Source: JBMOGA01 sp049318625 (GTDB lineage: Bacteria; Pseudomonadota; Alphaproteobacteria; Rhizobiales; Hyphomicrobiaceae). Taken from it: DNA of 64,000 bases. The stretch's first letter is position 1; each line of letters begins with the position of its first letter. The notes beneath the pieces are model-generated. The model was not told the DNA's origin and searched no databases. It saw only the letters and a program-made list of their open reading frames with translations. The stretch covers positions 1-64,000 of the forward strand of contig JBMOGA010000011.1 of the NCBI GenBank assembly GCA_049318625.1. The letters are read 5' to 3'. Below, piece after piece: positions 8,259 to 16,926 of the stretch. The position numbers and the translations under genes are program-made.

Positions 8259-9662
8259 ATGATGGACTTATCGGGTATCCCGCGTCTCAGGATGGTGGTT
8301 GTCGCAATCACCACCTATGCGCTCATCAGTAGCTCGTTCGTTGCGGCGTCCGCGCAAGGGCAGCCGACGCCGTCCTTTACTACCAAGCAACTCGAGCAAA
8401 TCGCCGCCCCAATTGCGCTGTACCCGGATTCGCTGCTGACCCAGATCCTGATGGCGGCCACCTATCCACTCGACGTGGCGCAAGCCGCCCGCTGGCGCCG
8501 GGCCAACCCGGGCTTGCGCGGACAGGGACTGGAACAGGCTCTGCAAGGGCGCACCTGGGACGAGAGTGTGAAGGCGCTGACTGCTTTCCCCAACGTCCTT
8601 CGCATGATGGACGAACGGCTCGAGTGGACCGAGCAGCTCGGCGAGGCTTTTCTCGCGAACGGAGACGAGCTTCTGGCCGCGGTGCAGGAGTTGCGCCGCC
8701 GCGCGGCTGAGGCCGGCAATCTCGCCTCCACGCCCCAGCAAAGGGTCGAGCGCTCTGGCGACTATTGGCTGATCGAGCCGGTCGACCCGGACTCCGTCTA
8801 CGTTCCAGAATACGAGCCGGCCGTGTACGGGGTATGGCCTTATACCGACTATCCGCCCGATAACTGGTACAGTGGGCGGCGGGATCACAGCCGTGTCCTC
8901 TGGTTCGCAGCTGTCGCCGTCATCGGTGGGGCGCTGTGGGCACGATGGGATTGGAAGAGGCGTCAGGTCGCCGTCGATCCTGTGCGGTTCAACAAGTTCA
9001 ATAGGGCACAACGCGCCGACACGACGTGGCGGCACGATCCGCTGCGCCGACGCGGTGCGCCTTACAAGGCCCCTGTGCTGGTCAGCAAATTCGCGGACAC
9101 CCAACCTTTGAAGGCGCCGCGCGATCGTCGAGGAAAGCAGGCGGTGCCGTCTGTGACCGCGCCAGCCGGCAAGCGCGCACCCGACACGGGCATTGTTCTG
9201 CCCAACAAGCAGGCCCCGCAGGCCGCACCGAAGGTCGGTCCAGCTGTCAAGTCGCGGCCACGCGAGGCAGGCCAGGCCGCGCCAAAAGCCACTCGGCCGC
9301 CCAACGTGGCACCGAAGGCTAAGGCCGCACCGCGCACCGCAACGCCAAAGGCCAAAGCCCCCAATGTGGTGCGCCGGACAATTCCGCCGGCGAGCACGCG
9401 GTCGCGTCCGGAGGTGAAGAAAGCGCCGGCCGTCAACAGGCCGGCGAAAGCCAGACCATCGGTGAACCGGCCGGCTCAGTCGGCGCCGAAAGCGGCGGCC
9501 CCGCGTCGGGCGCCGACGCCTGCGGCACCCAGAGCGGCACCGAGAGCAGCACCCAGAGCGGCACCGCAACAACGGGCGCCCGCTGCCGCCCCTCGCGCAG
9601 CAAAGCCAGCGCCCGCCAAGCAGGCGCCACCCAAGAAAGAAGGAGCGGCAAAGGCTCAGTAG
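8259..9662 (+). CDS. DUF3300 protein with long Ala/Pro/Lys-rich tail
   Basis: 467 residues. A signal or anchor helix (about 8-30) precedes a DUF3300 domain (about 40-200) recognised by LEQIAAPIALYPDSLLTQIL and YPLDVAQAARW. The domain ends with VDPDSVYVPEYEP and is followed by a membrane helix (LWFAAVAVIGGALW). The last 190 residues are a disordered Pro/Ala/Lys/Arg-rich tail. Likely envelope-located; function unknown. Start 8259 is preferred over 8226 because GGAGG lies ten bases before it. The tail is strongly basic and could contact nucleic acid or acidic polymers (inference). Confidence 0.8.
   Translation: MMDLSGIPRLRMVVVAITTYALISSSFVAASAQGQPTPSFTTKQLEQIAAPIALYPDSLLTQILMAATYPLDVAQAARWRRANPGLRGQGLEQALQGRTWDESVKALTAFPNVLRMMDERLEWTEQLGEAFLANGDELLAAVQELRRRAAEAGNLASTPQQRVERSGDYWLIEPVDPDSVYVPEYEPAVYGVWPYTDYPPDNWYSGRRDHSRVLWFAAVAVIGGALWARWDWKRRQVAVDPVRFNKFNRAQRADTTWRHDPLRRRGAPYKAPVLVSKFADTQPLKAPRDRRGKQAVPSVTAPAGKRAPDTGIVLPNKQAPQAAPKVGPAVKSRPREAGQAAPKATRPPNVAPKAKAAPRTATPKAKAPNVVRRTIPPASTRSRPEVKKAPAVNRPAKARPSVNRPAQSAPKAAAPRRAPTPAAPRAAPRAAPRAAPQQRAPAAAPRAAKPAPAKQAPPKKEGAAKAQ
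9522..9569 (+). repeat. 12-base tandem repeat encoding Ala-Ala-Pro-Arg units
   Basis: Four adjoining, slightly diverged copies of a unit reading GCGGCACCCAGA or GCGGCACCGAGA lie inside the tail of the DUF3300 gene and encode repeated AAPR. Copy number is a likely site of slippage between strains. Confidence 0.6.
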
Positions 9663-9848
9663 CGCCGGACTGGCGCAACGAGGGCGCCGCGACCGGTCGG
9701 CCGGGCTGGCCCTGCCGTTAGGGCCCCCGGCAGGGACTTGTCTCGGGTGCCGGGTGCGAGGGCGGAGCCCGTTCGCGGCTCCGCAGAGTTTCGCCTGGCG
9801 ATGCGCGCGGACTTCGACATCGACATGGTTTCAAACGGGAGACGGGAA

Positions 9849-10130
9849 ATGGGAATTCTGACAACTGGCGTGGTGAACCTGATTGTTGTTCTCGCGATCG
9901 GGATCGGGGTCGGCCTTGGTTTCAACCGGTACGGCCGCAGTTGGCTCGGCCGGCAGGCCGCCAGCGCGACCGGTGTGGGCGATGTCACCTATGCGCTCGT
10001 CGGGATCGCAGGAGCCTTCATCGGATTTCATATCGTCGTCATTCTCGGCCTGCTGCCGACGCCGCTCATGCTGTTTCTCGGCGCCCTCGTTGGGGCCGTG
10101 GTGACGTTATGGCTGTGGCGGGGGCGGTGA
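9849..10130 (+). CDS. GlsB/YeaQ/YmgE-type small membrane protein
   Basis: 93 residues with three membrane helices and Gly-rich turns (GIGVGLGFNRYGRSWLG, YALVGIAGAFIGFHI, FLGALVGAVVTLWLW). This is the pattern of the transglycosylase-associated/GlsB family, linked with envelope or general stress in other bacteria. Start ATG 9849 has GGGAGACGGG directly upstream. The frame is open upstream to 9738 without family resemblance. The ending WRGR is basic and cytoplasmic. Role inferred from family only. Confidence 0.75.
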   Translation: MGILTTGVVNLIVVLAIGIGVGLGFNRYGRSWLGRQAASATGVGDVTYALVGIAGAFIGFHIVVILGLLPTPLMLFLGALVGAVVTLWLWRGR

Positions 10131-10346
10131 ACCGATAGTGTCCGCAGACGGATCGGACGACAGGCGCCAGCGATTTCGGGGGCGGATCGTCGGGCCGGTA
10201 AGGCGGCGGCGCCGGGTCGAGGCGCCAGCAGCGGCGCAGTGGCAGCCGGGCGACGTGCGCGTGGGGCGCCCGCCAATGCAGCACACGCAGTGGTCGGGCG
10301 AGCCCGTTGCTCTCGGGCTCGCCACGGGTCGGCGCTTCAGGCGCGA

Positions 10347-10637
10347 CTACCAGGCGTTATGATGCCATGCCTGACGACCGGGGTGATACCAGCCGAACCG
10401 AACCCCGTTGCGGTTCCATATCCAGCCTCTGCCGTTTGGCCGGTTGGGACGGCAGACGAGCCGCTTGTCGCCCCTCTGATACGTCCATTTGTTGTCGACC
10501 CACCGGCAATCGCTGCGGGCCTTCTCGACGAGCGAGGAGGCCGGCCGCGTGTCGAGGGCCGGCGCTCCGGGCGCGGCCAAAACCTGTGTTCCGGACAGTC
10601 CGAGCACGATGCAGACAGAGGCGATCTTCCATTTCAT
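10347..10637 (-). CDS. small secreted protein, unknown function
   Basis: 96 residues: signal peptide (MKWKIASVCIVLGLSGTQVLAA), then a mature part of about 74 residues rich in Trp, Arg and Asn. It has two Cys (CRWVDNKWTY and LVCRPNRPNG), which probably form a disulphide in the periplasm. GAGGATG lies about seven bases before the ATG. Similar short exported Trp/Arg-rich proteins occur in Rhizobiales without a known role. The 216 bases between this gene and the GlsB-type gene hold nothing I can name. Confidence 0.7.
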   Translation of the reverse strand: MKWKIASVCIVLGLSGTQVLAAPGAPALDTRPASSLVEKARSDCRWVDNKWTYQRGDKRLVCRPNRPNGRGWIWNRNGVRFGWYHPGRQAWHHNAW

Positions 10638-10845
10638 AGTTGCATCCTCGTGGACAGAAATGATGTGCGGTGCCGCCGCGGGAGAAGAGAGGCTCGACGC
10701 AACCCATCTGCGTGCGGGGCGCGGCCAGAGCGCTCACCCAAGCACTGGAGCGGGGCTCGACGGTAGCCTCGGAATGTACGCAGCGCGGCGCGGCCGTGCG
10801 TGCTCCATCCGCAATATCGTCGTCACACCGACGGGAGGTTCGTTC

Positions 10846-11388
10846 ATGCGCAAACTGAAGCAGAGCCGCATTTTCACGCTCATCGAGCCGGGGCCCGTGG
10901 TCCTGGTGACGACCTTCGACGGCGCAAAGCGCAATGTCATGACCATCTCGTGGACTATGGTGCTGGACTTCACACCGATGTTCGCCATCACCACGGGTGC
11001 CTGGAACCACTCGTTCGCCGCCCTGCAGAGAACCAGGGAGTGCGTGATCGCCATTCCAGCGGTCGACCTGCTGGACCAGGTGGTCGGTATCGGCACGTGC
11101 TCCGGCGCCGATACCGACAAGTTCGCCAAGTTCAAGATCACGGCCGTGCCCGGTCGGCTCGTGCGGGCGCCGTTGATCAAGGAGTGCTTGGCCAACATCG
11201 AGTGCAGAGTTGTCGACGTTGTCGAGAAACACAGCATTGTCGTGCTGGAGGCGGTCGCGGCCTACAGGGACACCGCACGCAAGGAGCAGCGGACACTTCA
11301 CGCCATCGGCGACGGAACGTTCATCGTCGACGGCCGAAAGTTGGACCGCAGAACGATGATGGCCTCCAAACTACCCAAGGGGGTCTAA
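10846..11388 (+). CDS. flavin reductase-like (flavoredoxin-type) protein
   Basis: 180 residues of the FMN-binding flavin reductase/flavoredoxin fold. Recognised from PGPVVLVTTFDGAKRNVMTISW near the N-terminus (read in part), the segment AWNHSFAAL, and DLLDQVVGIGTCSGADTDKF, which matches the conserved flavoredoxin block. It would bind FMN and may pass electrons between NAD(P)H or ferredoxin and partners. Start ATG 10846 has GGGAGG seven bases upstream; the frame is open further upstream but without similarity. No oxygenase partner gene is adjacent. Confidence 0.82.
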   Translation: MRKLKQSRIFTLIEPGPVVLVTTFDGAKRNVMTISWTMVLDFTPMFAITTGAWNHSFAALQRTRECVIAIPAVDLLDQVVGIGTCSGADTDKFAKFKITAVPGRLVRAPLIKECLANIECRVVDVVEKHSIVVLEAVAAYRDTARKEQRTLHAIGDGTFIVDGRKLDRRTMMASKLPKGV

Positions 11389-11727
11389 TCCGGGGCTCCG
11401 TCGTCTGCTTACACCTCGCGAATGGCGGACCAAGCGGACTGGCGGATCTGATCCACAGTAGGTTCGTGGACTTGCTCGTGTGGTCCCGCCCGGGCAACGG
11501 CCACCATCGATCTCGTCCGTGCGTCAGGGCTGGCCGTTGCGTCTCGACCCGCCGTGCCGCGTGTGGCGGTCGATACGACCGGCAACGCCGAGCGCAAGAA
11601 GGACAAGTCGCGGTGCTGTTGGTGCCGGGTTGGCTGCGCTGAATGCACTCTGAACCGATCCGGACGGGGTGCACGCGGGGCGATCGTCCAGGGGGGCGGA
11701 AAATTACTCAATGAAGTCAGAGATTAA
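11389..11727. other. intergenic region before tRNA-Glu
   Basis: 339 bases between the flavin reductase gene and the tRNA. I see no supported gene or repeat. The last 40 bases are A+T-richer and lie just past the tRNA 3' end. Confidence 0.4.
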
Positions 11728-11802
11728 TGGCGCTCCCTACGGGAGTCGAACCCGTCTTTTCAAATTGAAAATCTGACGTCCTAACCGATAGACGAAGGGA
11801 GC
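11728..11802 (-). tRNA. tRNA-Glu (anticodon UUC)
   Basis: Read on the minus strand, the cloverleaf is complete. The acceptor is GCTCCCT paired with AGGGAGC, the D arm starts GTCT, the anticodon stem is TCAGA/TTTGA (one G-T pair) with loop TTTTCAA (anticodon TTC), and the T arm is CGGG-TTCGACT-CCCG. The discriminator is G, and the 3' CCA is encoded (11728-11730). It is free-standing. Confidence 0.95.
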
Positions 11803-11911
11803 GTGCGGTTCGTATAAGCGGCCCTAGCAGCGGTGACAAGACCTCCGGCGTACCCGTGCGGCTGGGGTCGCGCCCCAGGGCCAGGGGCATAATGTCCCGC
11901 GTCGGCCGACC

Positions 11912-13756
11912 TCAACCCTGGCGGCGCGGATCGGCCGCATCGTCGATGGTGAGTTCGATGCGGTCGCGCCCGCCCCACTGGTCGCGCCGCAGCGTACCGG
12001 CGATGTGCAGCGGCATGCCGCCCGCGCCCATCAGCAAGTCGCCGAGCGGCTGTCCGACCGCCCGGAACGCCACCGCGTCGAGCCGCGAGCCGTCGCCGGC
12101 CTCGAGCAGGCAGCGCACGTGCGCCTCGCCGGCGAGCTTGCAGAACCGGACCCGATGCGCCGGAAACGCGAAGCGGGGCTGTGGATTACCCTGGCCGTAG
12201 GGGCCGGCCCGTTCGAGCAGCGCCATCAGATCCTGCGTCACGGCCGCCGGCGTCAGCGCGCCGTCGATCTCGAGGCCCGCCGCAACCCGGGCCTGCCCGG
12301 CGGCGTCCGAAACCTCGGCGGTCATGAACGCCGACAGGGCATCCAGCCGGTCGCGCGCCACGGTGAGGCCGGCCGCCATGGCGTGGCCGCCGCCCTTGAC
12401 CAGAATGCCGGCCGACGTGGCCGCCCGCACCGCCGCCCCGATATCGACGCCCGATACCGATCGCAGCGATCCGGTGCCCAGACCCGTGCCGGTGTCGTCC
12501 CAGGCGATGACGCACGCCGGACGGCGGAACCGCTCGACCAGCCGGCTCGCGACCAGCCCGACGACGCCCTTGTGCCAGCGCTCCGACGCCACCACGAGCA
12601 GCGGCGGATCGGCGTCGGCGATGCGCGCATCGGCCTCCGCCACGGCCTCGGCGAGCATCTCGGTCTCGATCGCCTTGCGCTCGCGGTTGAGCTTGTCCAG
12701 CACCACCGCGATGCGCGCGGCTTCCATCTCGTCGTCGGTGGTGAGCAGCCGGGCGCCGAGCCCGGCATCACCGATCCGCCCGCCCGCGTTGATGCGCGGC
12801 CCGAGCACAAAGCCGAGGGTGTAGGGCGTCGGCGGCTGGGCGAGCCCCGCCGCGTCGAACAGCGCGCGCAGCCCGATGTTGTGCCGCTGGCGCATCACCT
12901 CGAGGCCCTTGGTGACGTAGGCGCGGTTGAGGGTCTGCAGAGGCACGACGTCGCAGACGGTGGCCAGCGCCACCAGATCGAGCGTCTGCAGGAGCTGCAA
13001 CTCTGGGCGCGCCGCGCTGTAGTAGCCGCGCCGTCTCAGCTCGCGCGCGGTCGCGACCAGCACCAGGAAGACGACGCCGGCGGCACACAGGTGGCCGAGG
13101 CCCGACAGATCGTCCTGCCGGTTCGGGTTCACGACCGCCCGCACGTCCGGAAGCTCGGGATCGGCCTGATGGTGATCGATCACCAGCACGTCGACGCCGA
13201 GCGGCTTGGCGGCGGCCAGCGGCGCGAAACTCGTTGTGCCGCAGTCGACCGTCACGATCAGCCGGGCGCCTTCGCCCGCCAGCATCTCGATCGCCGCCGT
13301 ATTGGGGCCGTAACCCTCGAACAGGCGATCGGGAATGTAGATCCGGTTGGCGACGCCGTGGTGGGAGAGAAAGCGGGCCAGCAGCGCCGAGGAGCAGGCG
13401 CCATCCACATCGTAATCGCCGAAGATCGCCACCTTTTCGCCGGCCACGACGGCATCGGCCAAGCGCTGGGCGGCGACGTCCATGTCGGTCAGCGTGCTCG
13501 GATCGGGCATCAGCGCGCGGATCGTCGGGTCGAGAACGACGGTCACGTCAGCGGGATCGACGCCGCGCGCCGCCAGCACCCTCCCGAGCAGCTCCGGCAG
13601 GTCGTGCTGCTGGCTGATCGCCTCCGCCACGCCGGCCCGCTCGCGCGGCAACCTGTCGATCCAGCGCAGACCACGCGCCGATTGCGAAACGCCGAGCAAT
13701 GGCGCCGTTGGCGCATCGCTGGCGCTGGATCGGGACGAACGTCGAGCCAAACCCAT
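11912..13756 (-). CDS. recJ: single-stranded-DNA-specific exonuclease RecJ
   Basis: 614 residues, close to the usual RecJ length. DHH-phosphoesterase motifs are present: FGDYDVDGACSSALLARF (motif I, about residue 97), VDCGTTS, VIDHHQADPELPDVRAVVNP (motif III), then the DHHA1 part with GGGHAMAAGLTVAR. A C-terminal OB-like region ends with GRDRIELTIDDA. It degrades single-stranded DNA 5' to 3' in recombination and repair. The tRNA-Glu gene lies just downstream on the same strand. The start is ATG 13756. Confidence 0.95.
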   Translation of the reverse strand: MGLARRSSRSSASDAPTAPLLGVSQSARGLRWIDRLPRERAGVAEAISQQHDLPELLGRVLAARGVDPADVTVVLDPTIRALMPDPSTLTDMDVAAQRLADAVVAGEKVAIFGDYDVDGACSSALLARFLSHHGVANRIYIPDRLFEGYGPNTAAIEMLAGEGARLIVTVDCGTTSFAPLAAAKPLGVDVLVIDHHQADPELPDVRAVVNPNRQDDLSGLGHLCAAGVVFLVLVATARELRRRGYYSAARPELQLLQTLDLVALATVCDVVPLQTLNRAYVTKGLEVMRQRHNIGLRALFDAAGLAQPPTPYTLGFVLGPRINAGGRIGDAGLGARLLTTDDEMEAARIAVVLDKLNRERKAIETEMLAEAVAEADARIADADPPLLVVASERWHKGVVGLVASRLVERFRRPACVIAWDDTGTGLGTGSLRSVSGVDIGAAVRAATSAGILVKGGGHAMAAGLTVARDRLDALSAFMTAEVSDAAGQARVAAGLEIDGALTPAAVTQDLMALLERAGPYGQGNPQPRFAFPAHRVRFCKLAGEAHVRCLLEAGDGSRLDAVAFRAVGQPLGDLLMGAGGMPLHIAGTLRRDQWGGRDRIELTIDDAADPRRQG

Positions 13757-13921
13757 GTCTCACTCCTAACGCACCCTGGATCTAGGGTGATTCGGGCCGG
13801 CGCTTGTCGACGGCAGCCAGGATATGCCCTGCAACCTGTGCATGGCATGGTGCTGCCCGGGACGGTCGCGCCTGGCCGGCAAAGCAGTTAAGCGTGGCCC
13901 GATGAACCGAGCGGCTCTCTG

Positions 13922-14842
13922 ATGCATGAACCCGTCCCGCGCAGGCCGACCGCGAGACCGGAAGCGTCGGCACGGCAGCGGTTCCGCGCCATCCTGCTGA
14001 TCTGCCTCGCCGTGACCTGCTTCTCCGGCCTCGACGCGACCGGCAAGTATCTCGTGAGCAACAGCGGACTGCCGCTGAGTCAGGTCGTGTGGCTGCGCTT
14101 TTTCGGCCAGTTCGTCGGCGTCGTCGTGATGCTCGGCGTCCTGTCCGTGCCGCGCTTGCTCATGACCAATCGCATCTGGCACCAGGTCGCGCGCTCCTTC
14201 CTCATGCTCGGGTCGACCGTGCTGAACTTCATGGCCCTGCGCGAGTTGCGCCTCGACCAGACGACGACCATTCTTTTTCTGGCCCCCCTGTGTGTCGCAC
14301 TGCTCGCCGGACCGTTTCTCGGCGAATGGATCGGTTGGCGGCGGATGCTGGCAGTTCTGGTCGGCTTCTGCGGCATTCTGATCGTCGTGCGGCCCGGCTA
14401 CGCCAGTTTCCAGGTGGCACTGCTCTACTCCTTCGCCGGCATGCTCTGTTACACCGGCTTCATCCTGCTGACGCGTTTTCTGAGCGCCCACGACGCCCCC
14501 GTGGTCACGCTGTTCTACTCGCTGCTGGCCGGCACCTATCTGCTGGCACCCTTCGCGATCGTCGACTGGGAGTGGCCGACTGAGCCCCACATCTACGTGC
14601 TGCTGTGCATGCTCGGGTTCTGGGGTGGTCTCGGCCATTACCTTTTCATTCTGGCCCATCGCCACGCCTCGACATCGACGGTCGCGCCGTTCCTCTACGT
14701 GCAATTGCTGTCGACCACGGGGCTCGGCTACGTGGTGTTCGGCGACGTGCCCGACGGCTGGTCGATCGTCGGCGCCGGCATCATCGTCATGTCGGGCATC
14801 TATCTGGTCTATCGTGAGCGGAAAGTGCGCGAGGGCAAGTAG
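13922..14842 (+). CDS. DMT-superfamily transporter (EamA type)
   Basis: 306 residues with about ten membrane helices in two EamA repeats (about 22-155 and 165-298). Typical features are CFSGLDATGKYLV near the start and RELRLDQTTTILFLAPLCVALLA in the first repeat. Such proteins move small metabolites or drugs across the inner membrane; the substrate is unknown. The N-terminal 20 residues are basic and cytoplasmic. The gene ends ten bases before the next gene on the same strand, so the two may be co-transcribed. Confidence 0.85.
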   Translation: MHEPVPRRPTARPEASARQRFRAILLICLAVTCFSGLDATGKYLVSNSGLPLSQVVWLRFFGQFVGVVVMLGVLSVPRLLMTNRIWHQVARSFLMLGSTVLNFMALRELRLDQTTTILFLAPLCVALLAGPFLGEWIGWRRMLAVLVGFCGILIVVRPGYASFQVALLYSFAGMLCYTGFILLTRFLSAHDAPVVTLFYSLLAGTYLLAPFAIVDWEWPTEPHIYVLLCMLGFWGGLGHYLFILAHRHASTSTVAPFLYVQLLSTTGLGYVVFGDVPDGWSIVGAGIIVMSGIYLVYRERKVREGK

Positions 14843-14852
14843 CGATACCGTC

Positions 14853-15815
14853 ATGCGTCTGGCCACGTTCAATATCGAGAGCCTGGATCTGCCGCCCGAC
14901 GCCGCGCATCCCGTCGCGGTGCGCGCCCGCGTGCTGCGCCCGCTGCTCGAGCGCCTGGAGGCCGACGTCCTCTGCCTGCAGGAGGTCAACGGCCAGCATG
15001 TCCCCGGTGTCGCCGGCCGCCGCCTCGCCGCCCTCGACCAATTGCTCGAAGGCACCGTCTACGCCGGCTATCATCGCGCGTCGACCCGCAGCGCCCGCTC
15101 CGACGGCGTGCTGGATGTCCACAACCTGGTGACACTGTCGCGGTTCCCGATCGCGGCCGCCGCCGAGGTCGCTCACGAACTCGTCGCCGGGCCGCTGTGG
15201 CGGCCGACGACCGGCAACCCGCCTGCGCTCGACCACGCCGAGATCCGCTTCGACCGGCCGCTGCTCGTCACCCATCTCGATGTCGGCGGCACCCCGCTGG
15301 CGGTCGTCAATCTGCATCTGCGCGCGCCCATCGCTGCACCTGTGCCCGGACAGAAGCTCGAGGCTTCGGTGTGGCGCACGACGCCCGGCTGGGCCGAGGG
15401 CATGTTCATCGCCGGTTTGAAACGCAGCGCGCAGGCCCTCGAGCTGCGTCTCCTGATCGACCGGCTGCTCGACGAGGACCCGGACCGGCTGATTGCGGTC
15501 GCCGGAGACTTCAACGCCGAGGATCACGATACCGCGCTCAAGCTCGCGATCGCCGCCGAGGAGGATACCGGCAGTGCCCTCTTGGCCGCGCGCGCCCTGG
15601 TTCTCCTCGACCGCGCACTGCCGGCCGACCGCCGCTGGACGATGCTGCACCACGGCCGCCGTCAGATGCCGGATCATATCCTGACGACGCGCGCGCTTTA
15701 TGGCCGGTTCCGCGCCATCGAGGTGTGCAACGAGACGCTCGAAGACGACGCCAGTGGCGACGACACCCCCGCCGGCTCCTCGCATGCCCCGCTGGTGGCG
15801 ACGTTCGACCTCTGA
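14853..15815 (+). CDS. endonuclease/exonuclease/phosphatase-fold hydrolase
   Basis: 320 residues. The EEP fold is shown by MRLATFNIESLD at the start, LCLQEVNGQ (metal-binding Glu), LAVVNLHLRAP, AVAGDFNAEDHD (Asp/Asn pair) and the C-terminal SSHAPLVATF, where the usual SDH reads SSH. It probably cleaves phosphodiester bonds in nucleic acids or lipids; the precise substrate is unknown. No signal peptide. Start ATG 14853 sits just after the transporter stop; the frame is open upstream but overlaps the transporter. Convergent with pcaB. Confidence 0.8.
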   Translation: MRLATFNIESLDLPPDAAHPVAVRARVLRPLLERLEADVLCLQEVNGQHVPGVAGRRLAALDQLLEGTVYAGYHRASTRSARSDGVLDVHNLVTLSRFPIAAAAEVAHELVAGPLWRPTTGNPPALDHAEIRFDRPLLVTHLDVGGTPLAVVNLHLRAPIAAPVPGQKLEASVWRTTPGWAEGMFIAGLKRSAQALELRLLIDRLLDEDPDRLIAVAGDFNAEDHDTALKLAIAAEEDTGSALLAARALVLLDRALPADRRWTMLHHGRRQMPDHILTTRALYGRFRAIEVCNETLEDDASGDDTPAGSSHAPLVATFDL

Positions 15816-15845
15816 CGCGGTTCGCTGCCGACGCGGGGAGGGACG

Positions 15846-16898
15846 TCAGAACCGCGTTTCGTCGAGGATCTCGCCGGCCAGCCGCAGGCTCGCGCCGGCC
15901 GCGATCAGGAGATCGGGTAACACCAGCCATTCGAGCGTCCAGGCCGCGCCGGACCGCTCGCCCTCGTGGATCAGCGCCTGGTGCAGCGTGCCCACCAGCC
16001 CGGCGGCATGGCGGGCCAGCGCGATGACGGCCTCGGCCTTCACCGGATTGCGCTTGTGTGCCATCGCCGACGAGCCGCCGCCCGTCAGCAGCGTCGCGGC
16101 CCCGATCTCCGACTGCGCCATCAGCACGACATCCTGGCCGACCTTGCCAGCCGCGCCCGCGATCCGGCCGAGCAGCGCGCCGAACTCGACGATGCGCGCC
16201 CGGTTCGATTGCCACGGCCCGTCGTCCGGCACTCTAAGACCCAGCGAGCCGGCGACGCGAAGCGCAATGGCATCGGCGCGGGGGCCGTAGTCCCCCCCCG
16301 TGCCGACCGCGCCGCCGAGCTGCACGACGAGCAGCCGGGGCGCGAGCTCCGCGAGGCGGGCCTCGGACCCCAGCAGTCCGGCCCGCCATTGTCCGAGCCG
16401 ATGGGCGAGCGGGATGGGCAGCGCCGCCTGCATGCGGGTCCGGCCCATGATCTCGCGGGCGCCGGCCTCGGCCATCAGCGCGCCGAGCCGTGCGGCGAGC
16501 GTGGAGAGCCGGCCGCGCAGCACCGCGACGACCGGCGTCAGGCGGACCATCAGAGCCGTATCGATGACGTCCTGGCTGGTCGAACCCTTGTGGACCGAGG
16601 CGTCGTGCGGCGGGCCGACCGCCGCCTTCAGCATGCGGATCAGCTCGGGGGCGATCAGCCCGTCGCGCGCGGCGGCCGCTGCGAGACGGCCGTCGTCGAT
16701 GGGCAGGCTGCGCGTGGTTGTGGTGATGGCGTCCGCGGCGGCGACCGGGATCACCCCCTCCGCGGCCTGCGCCTCGGCCAGCGCCGCCTCGAACGCCAGC
16801 ATCGCGCGCACCTCGGCGTCGGCACTGAGCAGGCCCGTGATCTCCGGGTCGCCCAGCAGGGCCGCGAGGTGGGGGTGCTCCAGCGCCGCGATGCTCAT
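15846..16898 (-). CDS. pcaB: 3-carboxy-cis,cis-muconate cycloisomerase
   Basis: 350 residues of the fumarase/aspartase superfamily. Key features are VHKGSTSQDVIDTALMVRL (about residue 103), QLGGAVGT, and the signature GGGSSAMAHKRNPVKAE (about 257-273). The length fits the short PcaB form of Rhizobiales, which lacks the long C-terminal domain. It converts beta-carboxymuconate to gamma-carboxymuconolactone in the protocatechuate branch of the beta-ketoadipate pathway. It lies 28 bases downstream of pobA on the same strand. The other pca genes are not in the window. Confidence 0.9.
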   Translation of the reverse strand: MSIAALEHPHLAALLGDPEITGLLSADAEVRAMLAFEAALAEAQAAEGVIPVAAADAITTTTRSLPIDDGRLAAAAARDGLIAPELIRMLKAAVGPPHDASVHKGSTSQDVIDTALMVRLTPVVAVLRGRLSTLAARLGALMAEAGAREIMGRTRMQAALPIPLAHRLGQWRAGLLGSEARLAELAPRLLVVQLGGAVGTGGDYGPRADAIALRVAGSLGLRVPDDGPWQSNRARIVEFGALLGRIAGAAGKVGQDVVLMAQSEIGAATLLTGGGSSAMAHKRNPVKAEAVIALARHAAGLVGTLHQALIHEGERSGAAWTLEWLVLPDLLIAAGASLRLAGEILDETRF

Positions 16899-16926
16899 CC
16901 ATTCACCTCACTGGGTCGCCCGCCGG

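Noticed and set aside
10131..10346. Short overlapping frames on both strands between the GlsB-type and secreted-protein genes
   Set aside because: They are Arg/Pro/Cys-rich, lack ribosome-binding sites and exist in several frames at once.
12005..13891. Open frame of about 630 codons on the plus strand
   Set aside because: Antisense to recJ. The composition mirrors recJ codons, and no motifs are present.
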